A stretch of DNA of 64,000 nucleotides from Marinitoga sp. 38H-ov (GCF_011057715.1 NZ_LNGH01000011.1:1-64000); one strand, 5' to 3'. Counted from the first letter of the stretch, positions 26,437 through 35,942 are shown. A program made the numbers and translations. The notes: generated by a model from the letters alone, not told the origin.

Positions 26437-28275
26437 TTATTTTTCATAACCCGTTAAGTAAAAATCTATTCCTTGTGCAGCTTTATGACCGTCCGCAACT
26501 CCATGAATAATATCCGGACCATTTACTATATCCCCACCAGCAAATAACCAAGGAACACCTAAAACGTGATTATACTCATCTGTTTTTATTCTTCCTCTTT
26601 CTATAGTAATTTTCTCTTTTATGTCTTCTGGTAAGTATGAATAATCAGGCATTTGACCAATTGATTCTACAACCATATCTGCTTCAATTTCTAATGTTTG
26701 AGATTCATCATATTTTGGATTAAATCTTCCGTTTTCATCAAAAATTGATAAAACTTTCTTGAATCTTGCTTTTTTAATTTTATCTCCTTCAGTTACTATT
26801 TCTATTGGACCCCAACCAGTATGGAAAATTACACCTTCTTCTCCACCTTCATGTTTTTCATCCCAATCAGCAGGCATTTCATCTAATGTTCTTTCTAAAC
26901 TTACAACGTGAACTTCTGACTTTCCATATTCTTTATTTTGTAATCTAACCATAGTTCTGGCAACGTCCATTGCAACATTACCCCCACCAATAACTACTAA
27001 TTTTTTAGGGATATATGGTTTTGGTCCATCACCAATTACATAATACTTCATTTCTTTTAAAATAACCATAGCTTGTTTAACCATTGGATGATCTGTTCCT
27101 GGAACACCTGTTGTCCTTCCTAAAGTAAATCCAGTGGAAACAAATACTGCATCATAATTATCTTTTAATTCTTCAAAAGTTACATCTACACCAACTTTTG
27201 TATTAAATTTAAATTTAACTCCTAATGATTCAATATATTTCCAATCTTTTTCAAATGATTCTAATGGCAATCTATATGTTGGTCCTCCATAATTTAAAAC
27301 TCCACCAGGTCTTTTTTCTGCTTCATAAACTGTTACATCATAACCCATTAATATCAAATAATATGCAGCAGATAAACCAGCAGGACCTCCACCAATAATA
27401 GCAACTTTTTTATCCGTTTTTTTAATTATTTGTTGTTTTTGTTTTAATACGTTATCATATTCTTCAGCAGGAATTTGATCGACAATATATCTTTTTAACC
27501 ATCTTATCGATACAGCTTCTCCCCTATGACCTATAGTACATGCAGTTTCACATTTATGAGTACACATTTTTCCACAAACTAAAGGTAATGGGTTTGTTTT
27601 ATACAACCATCTTAAACCTTCTTCTACATCATCTTCATATACTGATCTAATATAATCAGGAATATCCATATGAGCAGGACATGTTTTTGTACAAATTCCA
27701 CAGTCAACACATCTTGCTGCTTCCTCTATTGCTTGTTGTTTTGAAAATCCTTTTACAACTTCTAAGAATGTTTTCTTTCTTGTATCGGCATCTAATATTT
27801 CCATTGGTATTCTTTCTAAATCTAACAAATCTGTATCTTCTGTTCTTGTATAGCCATCTTCATATTCAATTTGATGAATTCCATCTTTTTTTGGTAAAAA
27901 GAAGAATGAGTTAGGATTTGTATCAATATGAATATATTCTTTTGACATTGTTAATGATCCTGTTGTACAAATATCTACACATAATGCACAGAAAGTACAT
28001 CTTCCATAATCAATTGCTGGTCTTTCAGGTTTTGATCCTTCTTCATCTGGAAGTTCAGGTATATTAATCATATTTATAGCTTCTGTAGGACAAATTTTTG
28101 AACAAGTACCACATCCGATACATAAGTCCCAATCATTTTTATGAAAACCTCTATAATTAGCAGCAGCTTCTCTAGGTTCCTTTAAAATATTATCCATTGG
28201 AATTGTAACAGGTTTTTTTGTCATATATTTCCATGCTTTTATTGGAGCAAAAAAGCTTTTTTTTCTTTCTGACAT
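26437..28275 (-). CDS. mbxN: MbxN-like iron-sulfur subunit fused to an NfnB/GltD-like flavoprotein
   Basis: 612 residues. Residues 50-105 are a NuoI/MbxN-type double [4Fe-4S] ferredoxin (C52, 55, 58, 62; C93, 96, 99, 103). Residues 180-250 carry the GltD/NfnB N-terminal cysteine sets (CVDCGICTKTCP at 189-199; C234, 238, 242, 246). An FAD site (VAIIGGGPAGLSAA near 291) and an NAD(P) site (VVIGGGNVAMDVART near 430) follow, with AGGDIVNGPD near the end. Archaeal MbxN is only the first part. The fusion suggests that the complex exchanges electrons with NAD(P)H as well as ferredoxin; this is inference. Last gene of the operon. Confidence 0.88.
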   Translation of the reverse strand: MSERKKSFFAPIKAWKYMTKKPVTIPMDNILKEPREAAANYRGFHKNDWDLCIGCGTCSKICPTEAINMINIPELPDEEGSKPERPAIDYGRCTFCALCVDICTTGSLTMSKEYIHIDTNPNSFFFLPKKDGIHQIEYEDGYTRTEDTDLLDLERIPMEILDADTRKKTFLEVVKGFSKQQAIEEAARCVDCGICTKTCPAHMDIPDYIRSVYEDDVEEGLRWLYKTNPLPLVCGKMCTHKCETACTIGHRGEAVSIRWLKRYIVDQIPAEEYDNVLKQKQQIIKKTDKKVAIIGGGPAGLSAAYYLILMGYDVTVYEAEKRPGGVLNYGGPTYRLPLESFEKDWKYIESLGVKFKFNTKVGVDVTFEELKDNYDAVFVSTGFTLGRTTGVPGTDHPMVKQAMVILKEMKYYVIGDGPKPYIPKKLVVIGGGNVAMDVARTMVRLQNKEYGKSEVHVVSLERTLDEMPADWDEKHEGGEEGVIFHTGWGPIEIVTEGDKIKKARFKKVLSIFDENGRFNPKYDESQTLEIEADMVVESIGQMPDYSYLPEDIKEKITIERGRIKTDEYNHVLGVPWLFAGGDIVNGPDIIHGVADGHKAAQGIDFYLTGYEK

Positions 28276-28284
28276 CTTCTCACC

Positions 28285-29400
28285 TCACCTATCTATTTCT
28301 GGAGAACATACACCCATAGTATCCAACCATATAGCAACATCTTCTAATCTAGTTCCTGGTAAATATTTTTCAATACCTAATAATCCTTGAGGATAAGAAG
28401 CACCTCTAACAGCTATTCTGTATGGTTTGTTTTCTCCGTCGGACACAATAAAGTAACCATAATCTCCTCTAGAAGATTCAACATGAGCATATACTTGACC
28501 TTTAGGTACTCTCCACCTTAAAGCACTTCCTCTTGAAATTTTAGCTCTAATTGGACCTTCTTTAGGCATTTTATCTAAAACTTGTCTTATAATTCTAATT
28601 GATTGTTTTATTTCTTCAAATTTCATAGATAATCTGTCATATGCAAAAGACACACCTTTATGAACAGGAACGTCAAATTCTACTTGATCATATCTTGCAT
28701 ATGGTTCAACTTTTCTTATATCATATGCTTCTCCTGTAGTTGATCTTAATCCAATACCTGTAACTCCTAATTCCCAACATACTTCAGCTGATAAAGGGGC
28801 AGCTGCTTTAAGTCTTTTTTCCATTACAGGGTTTCTTAAAATTAAATCTTCATATTCAGGTAAACGTCTTTCTATATCATCCATTAATTTTTCTATTTTC
28901 TTTTCTATTCCTTCTGGTAAATCTTTTCTTACACCACCTGGAACAATATACATATGATAAATTCTTGCTCCTGTTATTGCTTCAAAAATATCAAGAATTA
29001 AATCTCTATCTGAGATTGCCCAGTTAGGACCAGTATATAATCCTGTAGGGCCACCAATACCTCCAAATGACATCATGTGAATTGCTACTCTAGCCATTTC
29101 TAATATTAACATTCTAATCCAATGTGCTCTTTCAGGAACTTCTATTTTTGCTAATGTTTCAATTCCCATTGCATATACCATTTCATTTATATCTGGTTCA
29201 GGAACACAAATTCTTGGAATTAATGCAAGATTATTCATCCATAATCTTCTTTCCATTAATTTTTCAAAACCTCGATGAAGCATTCCAGGTAATGGTCTAG
29301 CCTTTTCTACAATATCGCCATCTACATATAAGTGAACACTGAAATTTCCATGCATACCTGGATGGTTAGGACCTAAAAATAATTTCAACTCTCTTTTCAT
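28285..29400 (-). CDS. mbxL: Mbx large subunit (NuoD/hydrogenase-large-subunit relative)
   Basis: 371 residues. LGPNHPGMHGNFSVHLYVDG and MLHRGFEKLMERR at the N-terminus, and SRGDYGYFIVSDG near the end, define the NiFe-hydrogenase/complex I large-subunit fold. A true hydrogenase has two CxxC pairs for nickel. Here only single cysteines remain at each site (Cys65 in PRICVPEPD; Cys365 in GVCSPEIDR), so a standard NiFe centre is unlikely. This resembles archaeal Mbx/Mbs rather than Mbh. It overlaps mbxK by 4 bases. Confidence 0.9.
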   Translation of the reverse strand: MKRELKLFLGPNHPGMHGNFSVHLYVDGDIVEKARPLPGMLHRGFEKLMERRLWMNNLALIPRICVPEPDINEMVYAMGIETLAKIEVPERAHWIRMLILEMARVAIHMMSFGGIGGPTGLYTGPNWAISDRDLILDIFEAITGARIYHMYIVPGGVRKDLPEGIEKKIEKLMDDIERRLPEYEDLILRNPVMEKRLKAAAPLSAEVCWELGVTGIGLRSTTGEAYDIRKVEPYARYDQVEFDVPVHKGVSFAYDRLSMKFEEIKQSIRIIRQVLDKMPKEGPIRAKISRGSALRWRVPKGQVYAHVESSRGDYGYFIVSDGENKPYRIAVRGASYPQGLLGIEKYLPGTRLEDVAIWLDTMGVCSPEIDR

Positions 29401-29912
29401 TCTGCTTCACCTTCTTTCGGAATGAAATCTACTTTGTAATCTCTTACATCAAATTTTTTCTTTGAATAAGCTAAAGGATCAAAATCTTTTCTTAGTGGTG
29501 GTATATCATCCCATAATTCTAAGAATAAAGGTTTTTTGGATTTTTCATTTCCTTCAAATTCAACACCAAAAAATTCATGAACATCTCTCTCATAATATTC
29601 TGCACCTGGATAAATAGAAGTTATTGTTCTAAATTTAGGATTATCCCTATCTATTTTTGTTCTAACATTAATTGTAATTGGATTATCCCAGTTATATATA
29701 ATATAAACTAATTGAAATTTATTTTCTTTAATCCAATCGATACAAGTTAATAATGTTAATTGTTTCCAACCTTGGGCTTTTAAATAAGCTAAAATACTTT
29801 GTAATTCTTCGTTTTCTACATCAATTGCAAATTGTTTTTCTGACACAATATCAAAATTTATTGGATTAAATTTATTTTTTAAATCATTAATAATATCATT
29901 CATGGAATTCAT
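29397..29912 (-). CDS. mbxK: Mbx NuoC-like subunit
   Basis: 171 residues of the complex I 30-kDa (NuoC) family, which packs against the large and small subunits and carries no cofactor. FRTITSIYPGAEYYERDVHE and EFFGVEFEGN are the family signature. The C-terminus DIPPLRKDFDP is where it joins the large subunit. Start ATG 29912 is 10 bases after GGGGAGGTG; ATG 29903 is an alternative. It overlaps mbxJ by 17 bases. Confidence 0.92.
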   Translation of the reverse strand: MNSMNDIINDLKNKFNPINFDIVSEKQFAIDVENEELQSILAYLKAQGWKQLTLLTCIDWIKENKFQLVYIIYNWDNPITINVRTKIDRDNPKFRTITSIYPGAEYYERDVHEFFGVEFEGNEKSKKPLFLELWDDIPPLRKDFDPLAYSKKKFDVRDYKVDFIPKEGEAE

Positions 29913-30489
29913 CTTTTACATACACCTCCCCAAGGGCTCTAATTTGGTTTCTCTTATACCAATCATTATATTTCAAATATCTCTTCCAGCCTTGTGCATC
30001 GCCCTTGTTTATCATATCTAATAATGTCCTAAATCCATTCATTACCGCTTCTGGTCTTGGCATACAACCTGCTATATATAAATCTACTGGAAGATAATAA
30101 TCTAATCTTGATATAACCGCATATGAATCATAATAAATTCCGCCATTTAAAGTACAGGACCCAAAACCTACAACGTATTTTGGAGTTTGCATTTGCTCAT
30201 ATGTATAAATTACCCTTCTTAAAGTTTTAACACTTAAATAACCAGTTATCAATAATACATCTGCTTGTCTTGGTGTAGCCATTGGCCCCATACCAAATCT
30301 TTCCATATCAAATCTAGAAGTCATTGTTGGAGGTAATTCTATAGCTCCACATCCAGTACAATAATGTAACATCCATAATGATTTACTTCTGAATATATTT
30401 CCGAATTTTTCCCAGAATGTTTTTGTATCTCTACAATCTAATTCATTAACATCTATTTCATTAATTTTTTCATTTTCATTTAAAGCCAT
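29896..30489 (-). CDS. mbxJ: Mbx small subunit (NuoB-like, proximal [4Fe-4S])
   Basis: 197 residues. The cluster ligands are Cys44 and Cys47 (HYCTGCGAIELPP), the cysteine of GFGSCTLNGG near 112 and that of YIAGCMPRPEAVMNG near 143. This matches the N2-type proximal cluster of complex I and group 4 hydrogenases. FGMGPMATPRQADVLLITG is the family core. It hands electrons to the large-subunit active site. Confidence 0.93.
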   Translation of the reverse strand: MALNENEKINEIDVNELDCRDTKTFWEKFGNIFRSKSLWMLHYCTGCGAIELPPTMTSRFDMERFGMGPMATPRQADVLLITGYLSVKTLRRVIYTYEQMQTPKYVVGFGSCTLNGGIYYDSYAVISRLDYYLPVDLYIAGCMPRPEAVMNGFRTLLDMINKGDAQGWKRYLKYNDWYKRNQIRALGEVYVKDEFHE

Positions 30490-31391
30490 ACGCTCACCCC
30501 CAAACCGGTGAAGATTATAATTAAAGCTTGTATAAATGCTAATAATAGTGGAACTTTAAAATAAAACGCTACAACTTCATCAATCTTAAATCTCCCCATA
30601 ACATTACCAATCATTGTTGCTAAGATATATACAAAGAAATATTTAATTAAAAATGTTATTACGGTTCCTCCGCCTAAGAATAAATTAACAAATAATCCTA
30701 CTTCAATAAATTGTGCAAATTCATGTTGTAACATTAACAAACCTAAATGTTTCCCACTATATTCTACTAATGGACCTGATGCTATTTCAGCAGGAGCAAT
30801 AGGAGTATCAAATGGTTTTTTACCTAACATACCTAGTAACGAAATAAAGGCTACTATTGTTCCTAATGGCATTCTAAATAAATTCCAACCTAAAATACCC
30901 ATTCCTTGTTGTGCTTGAGCAATACCTGATATTGAACCAGTTTTATAACCATATATTAAAGATAAAACTACTATTAAAAATGGCATTTCATATCCTAAGT
31001 TTTGTGTTAATCCTCTCATAACCCCAATACTTGCCCAAGGGTTTCCAGAACCTGATGCACTCATAGCCATTCCTAATAACCCAATAGCTAATAAATATGT
31101 AATTACAAAGAAACTATCTAATCCCTTAAAAACTACAAAATTTCCTGCTGGAACAAAAATCAATGTTGCCATAGTTCCACCCAAAGCCATAATAACTCCA
31201 AAATCATATATAAATCCATGAGAAATTGAACCTTTACTCCATAACTTAAATATATCTAAAAATTGTTGATAAAATGGAGGTCCCATTCTTTTTTGACCCT
31301 TCGCAACAACTTTTCTAGCTATTCCTGATAAAGTTGTTTGCCAAAAGAAAGCAAGTAATACAATTCCTATAGCTGAAAAGAAAGTTGTCAT
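30480..31391 (-). CDS. mbxM: Mbx membrane anchor subunit (NuoH-like)
   Basis: 303 residues with about eight membrane segments. ARKVVAKGQKRMGPPFYQQF and LGKKPFDTPIAPAEIASGPLVEYSGKH (a charged loop) are NuoH/HyfC hallmarks; the loop links the quinone-like cavity region to the peripheral arm. It is expected to transmit redox energy to the antiporter-like subunits. Start ATG 31391 follows GGGGTGAT and overlaps the preceding gene by 4 bases. Confidence 0.92.
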   Translation of the reverse strand: MTTFFSAIGIVLLAFFWQTTLSGIARKVVAKGQKRMGPPFYQQFLDIFKLWSKGSISHGFIYDFGVIMALGGTMATLIFVPAGNFVVFKGLDSFFVITYLLAIGLLGMAMSASGSGNPWASIGVMRGLTQNLGYEMPFLIVVLSLIYGYKTGSISGIAQAQQGMGILGWNLFRMPLGTIVAFISLLGMLGKKPFDTPIAPAEIASGPLVEYSGKHLGLLMLQHEFAQFIEVGLFVNLFLGGGTVITFLIKYFFVYILATMIGNVMGRFKIDEVVAFYFKVPLLLAFIQALIIIFTGLGVSVWL

Positions 31392-33229
31392 ATTTTATCA
31401 CCCCACATAATAATCGCTGTAATTATTAATGAAATCCAAAATACAGTATAAGCAGGATTATCATTAAAGAACCATGTTTTTACTAATTTACCAAATTCTT
31501 CTACTCTCATAGCAATTGCTTCATATAACTTTTCAAAAGATGGGTGATTTTTATACATTCTTTCAAATGGCGCATAGAAGCTTTGAGAATAATGATATTT
31601 ATCTGGATCATAAATAAATTCAGATGATGTATATGTATCCATTAATCCAACTTTTTTTGATTTTGGTAATAATGCAAATAAAATCAATGCTGCAATAAAT
31701 CCACCAGCAAACACTAATGTTACTATGAATGAATCCCATTGGCCGCTTGGACCAAATACTTTAAATCCTTCAACTACAATAGGTTTAATGTTTAAAGTAG
31801 TTTCTATTTCACCAATAAACCTTAACATTAATCCAGGATATACTCCAAATAGTAATGATAATAAAGATAATACAACTAATGGAATTTGCATTAATATTGG
31901 AACTTCTTTTACATCTTTATATTTAGGTGATAATTGACCCAATAATGCACCTGCTAATGGTCTAAATACATATAAGAATGAGCCAACGCTTCCAAAGAAT
32001 GCTGCAAAAGCAATAAATACATTCCCACCTCTAACTAAAGTTTGGAAAATAATCCATTTAGATGCAAATCCACTTAGAGGAGGAATACCAGCTACAGAAA
32101 TAATCGCTAATAAATATGCAGCATATGTTAAAGGCATTTTAAATATTAAACCACCTAATTCTGATATTTTTGTTGTACCTGTTCTATATGCTACTCCTGC
32201 AAAAGCTAAAAACATTGCTGCTGAAGCTATAGCATGATTAAACATATGCATCATACCACCAGCAAAACCAAATTGATTCATTGTTGCTAAACCAATTAAT
32301 ATATATCCAGCGTTACTTACTGATGAATATGCTATTAATCTTTTTACATCATCTTGTTTAATAGCCATTAATGTACCTATAATAATACTTATTCCACCAA
32401 TAACCATTAAAATATAATTTTCAAATGGATATCCCATTATTTTTAAATCTGTTGAAAAAACATTTGCTGAAGGCAAAATTGCTGTTACTAATAATGCTAC
32501 AAATGCTCCCATTTTTTCAATCCCGCCTGCTAACGCTGCTGAATAAATTATTGGAGCATTACCTTGTGAAATAGGCGCTACAACATGAAATGGGAAAATA
32601 CCTAATTCTGCCAATCCTGCTAATATTACTGTAAAGAAAAATAGCATTGCAAATTTAGGATCATTTGATAAGTTATTTATTACCATTTTTATATCAAATG
32701 TATTATATTTTGTATAAACTAATATTAATGAAAATAGCATAAAGAATGAGCCAAATGTACTTACAGCATAATATATTGATGAAGCTTTTCTAGAACTTCC
32801 AAAACCAATAATAAATACAGATGCCCAGACAGCTATTTCCCAGAAAATAAATAATGTTAAGAAATCTTTAGCAAAAAATACTCCTAATGTTCCACCCATT
32901 GCACCTAAGAATAACATATTAAATGATGCCGGATGAGACAATTTTTCCATCCAATATGGAATAAAGAATGACACTGATGCAAATACAGTCATAACAGTTA
33001 TTCCAAAAAACCAAGCAAAATTAGAAGTTACTAAATTTAAAGAAAAATCACCATAATTAAACAAATTGAATACTTCATTTGCTGATTCTTTTAAAAAGTA
33101 AACATTAAATACTGAATATAATGAAATAATAATAGTTAAAAATGATCCTAACTTTTTATTAACCTTTGTTATTAAATATACTGCAAATGAACTTAGTAAT
33201 ATAAAAATTAAAAGTATATTTATATTCAC
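31388..33229 (-). CDS. Mbx antiporter-like subunit (MrpD/NuoL family), long copy
   Basis: 613 residues with about 16 membrane segments; the equivalent of archaeal MbxH'. FLTLFIFWEIAVWASVFIIG carries the conserved TM5 glutamate, and MMHMFNHAIASAAMFLAFAG the TM8/11 histidine region. At the usual TM7 lysine, my eye alignment reads AELGIFPFH, with glutamate instead. The C-terminal extension (DTYTSSEF...MYKNHPSFEKLYE) resembles the lateral-helix tail of NuoL-type proteins. Start is GTG 33229 inside the end of the previous gene. Confidence 0.88.
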   Translation of the reverse strand: MNINILLIFILLSSFAVYLITKVNKKLGSFLTIIISLYSVFNVYFLKESANEVFNLFNYGDFSLNLVTSNFAWFFGITVMTVFASVSFFIPYWMEKLSHPASFNMLFLGAMGGTLGVFFAKDFLTLFIFWEIAVWASVFIIGFGSSRKASSIYYAVSTFGSFFMLFSLILVYTKYNTFDIKMVINNLSNDPKFAMLFFFTVILAGLAELGIFPFHVVAPISQGNAPIIYSAALAGGIEKMGAFVALLVTAILPSANVFSTDLKIMGYPFENYILMVIGGISIIIGTLMAIKQDDVKRLIAYSSVSNAGYILIGLATMNQFGFAGGMMHMFNHAIASAAMFLAFAGVAYRTGTTKISELGGLIFKMPLTYAAYLLAIISVAGIPPLSGFASKWIIFQTLVRGGNVFIAFAAFFGSVGSFLYVFRPLAGALLGQLSPKYKDVKEVPILMQIPLVVLSLLSLLFGVYPGLMLRFIGEIETTLNIKPIVVEGFKVFGPSGQWDSFIVTLVFAGGFIAALILFALLPKSKKVGLMDTYTSSEFIYDPDKYHYSQSFYAPFERMYKNHPSFEKLYEAIAMRVEEFGKLVKTWFFNDNPAYTVFWISLIITAIIMWGDKI

Positions 33230-33230
33230 A

Positions 33231-34610
33231 TCACATCCCTCCCGCTATCTTGGAAAGGTAATTAATCATACCTTCTGTGACAAATTGTGGATTAATACTA
33301 ATGTAGATAATAAATGCACCAACTATAACACCTAATAAAGCATATTTTATACATTTTTCAACTTTTAGTCCAGTAACTTCTCCATCTTTTGGATTCCATA
33401 ATTTTACTAACATTCTTATATAATATACTCCTTCTATTAAAGCTGCTAATAATATCAAAATTGGAACAATATAGTTACCAGATTTCATTATTGAAGTTAA
33501 AGATAATATTTTTACATAAAATCCATAAAAAATTGGCAATCCTATTAAAGACATAGCTGAAATTGTAAATCCTAATCCAAGTAAAAATTGTTTTTTGAAT
33601 AATCCATTTAATTTATCCAAATTATCTGTACCTGTTGCAAGATAAATTCCACCTGCAATTGTAAACATTACAACTTTTGCTAATGAATTATTTAAAATTT
33701 GCATCATAGCAATTTCTTTAAATCCAAACAATAATAATGTTGCCGCTAAACCAGCTTGAGCTACAGATGAATAAGCTAGTATCTTTCTAATATTTTTTTG
33801 TTCAAATGCAGCTGCTTCAGCAAAAATAAATGTTAAAACTGATATTGTTAAGAATACTACTTTTAATGTTTCGCTCAATTGAAAAACTTCTGTAAATATT
33901 CTTCCAAAAACTAATATAAATGCTGTGGAATATGCTGATGAAAAAATACCTCCACTTAAATCATTCACATTTCCATAAACATTTTTTACCCATCCATTGA
34001 ACGGAATTAATTTTGCTTCAACTGCAAAGCCTGCAAAAATAAATGTTAATGCTAATAATAGAACATTATTATTTATCATTGGAACTTTAGTGGCCATGTC
34101 TGCCATATTTAATGTTCCAACAGTAGCATATAAAATAATTAATCCTAATAAATATAAATTTGAACCAAGAGCACCTAAAACAATATAGTTAAATGTACCC
34201 TTATATTTTTTTGTCATAGTTGATAAAATGTATCCTGAAATTGAAGCAATTTCTAAAAATACAAATAAATTAAATAAGTCTCCTGTTAACAATAAACCAT
34301 TTAATGAAGCTAAAGATACTAATAATACAGTAGAATATTTTTTCACTGATGAAAAAGAAGCAAATACTGTTAAAGCAAAAACAATGTTTAAAACTATTAA
34401 TCCAAAAATAGAATATTGATCAGCTACTAAGTTAATTCCAAAAGGAGGTTTCCAACCACCTATAATTACTTCAGTTTCTTTCAACAAAAATGCTCCAATT
34501 AAATTAAAAAATATTGCAATTGTTAATAAACCTTTATCAGCTTTTTTAAACATTACTGATAAAAAAGCAAATAATAATGGTATAGCTATCAATAAGACAG
34601 GATTAATCAT
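33231..34610 (-). CDS. mbxH: Mbx antiporter-like subunit (MrpD family), short copy
   Basis: 459 residues from ATG 34610, behind GGGGAGTG; a longer frame overlaps mbxG. LTGDLFNLFVFLEIASISGY holds the TM5 glutamate and KKNIRKILAYSSVAQAGL is the conserved MrpD loop. The TM7 motif reads VEAKLIPFNGW: a lysine is present but two places nearer the proline than in MrpD. Probably one of two ion channels of the complex. Confidence 0.9.
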   Translation of the reverse strand: MINPVLLIAIPLLFAFLSVMFKKADKGLLTIAIFFNLIGAFLLKETEVIIGGWKPPFGINLVADQYSIFGLIVLNIVFALTVFASFSSVKKYSTVLLVSLASLNGLLLTGDLFNLFVFLEIASISGYILSTMTKKYKGTFNYIVLGALGSNLYLLGLIILYATVGTLNMADMATKVPMINNNVLLLALTFIFAGFAVEAKLIPFNGWVKNVYGNVNDLSGGIFSSAYSTAFILVFGRIFTEVFQLSETLKVVFLTISVLTFIFAEAAAFEQKNIRKILAYSSVAQAGLAATLLLFGFKEIAMMQILNNSLAKVVMFTIAGGIYLATGTDNLDKLNGLFKKQFLLGLGFTISAMSLIGLPIFYGFYVKILSLTSIMKSGNYIVPILILLAALIEGVYYIRMLVKLWNPKDGEVTGLKVEKCIKYALLGVIVGAFIIYISINPQFVTEGMINYLSKIAGGM

Positions 34611-34947
34611 TTTTTTCACTCCCCATCTCGTCAAGTTCTAGTGTTCCGTATTTTTCGTATAATTTTCTTACAACTGTTAATGCGAGAGCTGTAACACCAA
34701 CACCAATAACAATAGCAGTTAAAACTAAAGCTTGAGGTAATGGATCAACAAAATTTCCCACATTTGTTTTTGCTCCACTAAATAATATGGGGGCAATTCC
34801 ATCTTTCACGTAACCTGTAGATATAATAAATAAGTTAACTCCTACTTCTAATACATTTAAAGCAACTATTATTTTTATAAGATTTTTCTGTGTTAATAAA
34901 CCATACATTCCTATTAAAATCAATCCAATAAATAAGTATTGTATCAT
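34603..34947 (-). CDS. mbxG: Mbx MrpC/NuoK-like subunit
   Basis: 114 residues with three membrane segments. LNVLEVGVNLFIISTGYVK carries the TM2 glutamate typical of NuoK/MrpC, and DPLPQALVLTAIVIGVGVTALAL is the highly conserved third segment. It has short overlaps on both sides within the operon. Start ATG 34947 follows GAGGGGAAATAA. Confidence 0.93.
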   Translation of the reverse strand: MIQYLFIGLILIGMYGLLTQKNLIKIIVALNVLEVGVNLFIISTGYVKDGIAPILFSGAKTNVGNFVDPLPQALVLTAIVIGVGVTALALTVVRKLYEKYGTLELDEMGSEKND

Positions 34948-35700
34948 TTATTTCCCCTCCTCTGAGAGAAAATCTGAGATTAAATTTGAAAGCTCAGATC
35001 CTACTTTTAATCCAACAAATATATATACAATTGGAACTATACCAGCACTCAATAACTCACCAACAACTCCTGTTGGAATAAAGTTATATAAGAAATATCC
35101 ACCCATGGTTAAACCTAATAAACCAAAAATCAAATATAAACTACCTGCAGTTCCTTCTAAAAATTTAAAAGCTTTAACTTTTGTTTTAAATTCATCATCA
35201 GAAATATAGAATAATAATATAGCTGATGCGATCATAGAGCCACCTGGAAATCCACCACCAGGAGTTAAATGACCATGAATAAATATATAAACACCTGTAA
35301 TGAGTATAATTCCAGCTACAACTCTTACTGCAGCTTTTAAAATAAAGTTGGGAGGAGTTTTAAATTTCATTCTTGATTTTCCACTTAATAATAATCCAAC
35401 TCCCAATGCTGAAACAAATAATACAGTTACTTCACCTAATGTATCAAAAGATCTGTAATTAACAACAATTGAAGTTACCATATTAGCAGAACCGCTTTCA
35501 GCATCTTTTGTTACTTTATACTCAACTGTAGTTACATTTCCATTCACATTCTTTTTTACAAATTTATCAGAAACTCTTTCAGAAATTTTAACTTCACCAA
35601 ATTTTGGAAATACTTTTCCATTCCCTTCAGAATACAAGTTAGTAAAAATGAAAAAACCTAATACTCCAACTAATAATATTGCAATTAATCTTTTCATCAT
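34948..35700 (-). CDS. mbxF: Mbx MrpB-like subunit with MbhE-type N-terminus
   Basis: 250 residues. Residues about 60-110 (YRSFDTLGEVTVLFVSALGV) match the MbhE/MrpA C-terminal piece, and RVVAGIILITGVYIFIHGHL plus TPGGGFPGGSMIASAILL the MrpB domain. The first 55 residues are a hydrophobic helix then an exported charged segment, unusual for MrpB alone. This E+F fusion is also seen in archaeal Mbx clusters. It overlaps mbxD by 4 bases. Confidence 0.9.
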   Translation of the reverse strand: MMKRLIAILLVGVLGFFIFTNLYSEGNGKVFPKFGEVKISERVSDKFVKKNVNGNVTTVEYKVTKDAESGSANMVTSIVVNYRSFDTLGEVTVLFVSALGVGLLLSGKSRMKFKTPPNFILKAAVRVVAGIILITGVYIFIHGHLTPGGGFPGGSMIASAILLFYISDDEFKTKVKAFKFLEGTAGSLYLIFGLLGLTMGGYFLYNFIPTGVVGELLSAGIVPIVYIFVGLKVGSELSNLISDFLSEEGK

Positions 35701-35942
35701 TTTTTATCACCAACCTTTTTAATAGAAAAAAGGGTAAATATAAATACTGCAGTTACTAATCCAGAACCTATTACAGCTTCAGTAATCGCAACATCTGGAG
35801 CTTTCATAAATACAAAAGAAATAACTGATAACATACTTAGAATTGATAAGTATATTATTGAATTAATAATTTTTTTAGATTCAATTGCCAAAAAAGCAAA
35901 AATTAAAAGAGTTATTCCTACTAAAATTTCAACTATTTGCAT
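35697..35942 (-). CDS. mbxD: Mbx NuoJ-like subunit (MbhD/DUF4040 domain)
   Basis: 81 residues from ATG 35942, six bases after GAGGTG; two in-frame ATGs further upstream would sit on or before that site. Three membrane segments. SFVFMKAPDVAITEAVIGSG is the core motif of the MbhD/MrpA-domain family, and its glutamate is thought to be in the ion path. It overlaps mbxC by 14 bases. Confidence 0.9.
   Translation of the reverse strand: MQIVEILVGITLLIFAFLAIESKKIINSIIYLSILSMLSVISFVFMKAPDVAITEAVIGSGLVTAVFIFTLFSIKKVGDKK

Noticed and set aside
26437-28275. Glutamate synthase small subunit (gltD)
   Set aside because: The GltD-like half is present, but the N-terminal double ferredoxin and the position at the end of the mbx operon argue for an Mbx subunit; no gltB is nearby.
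28285-31391. Group 4 [NiFe]-hydrogenase (Mbh)
   Set aside because: The large subunit lacks the two CxxC pairs needed for NiFe, and subunit order follows Mbx.
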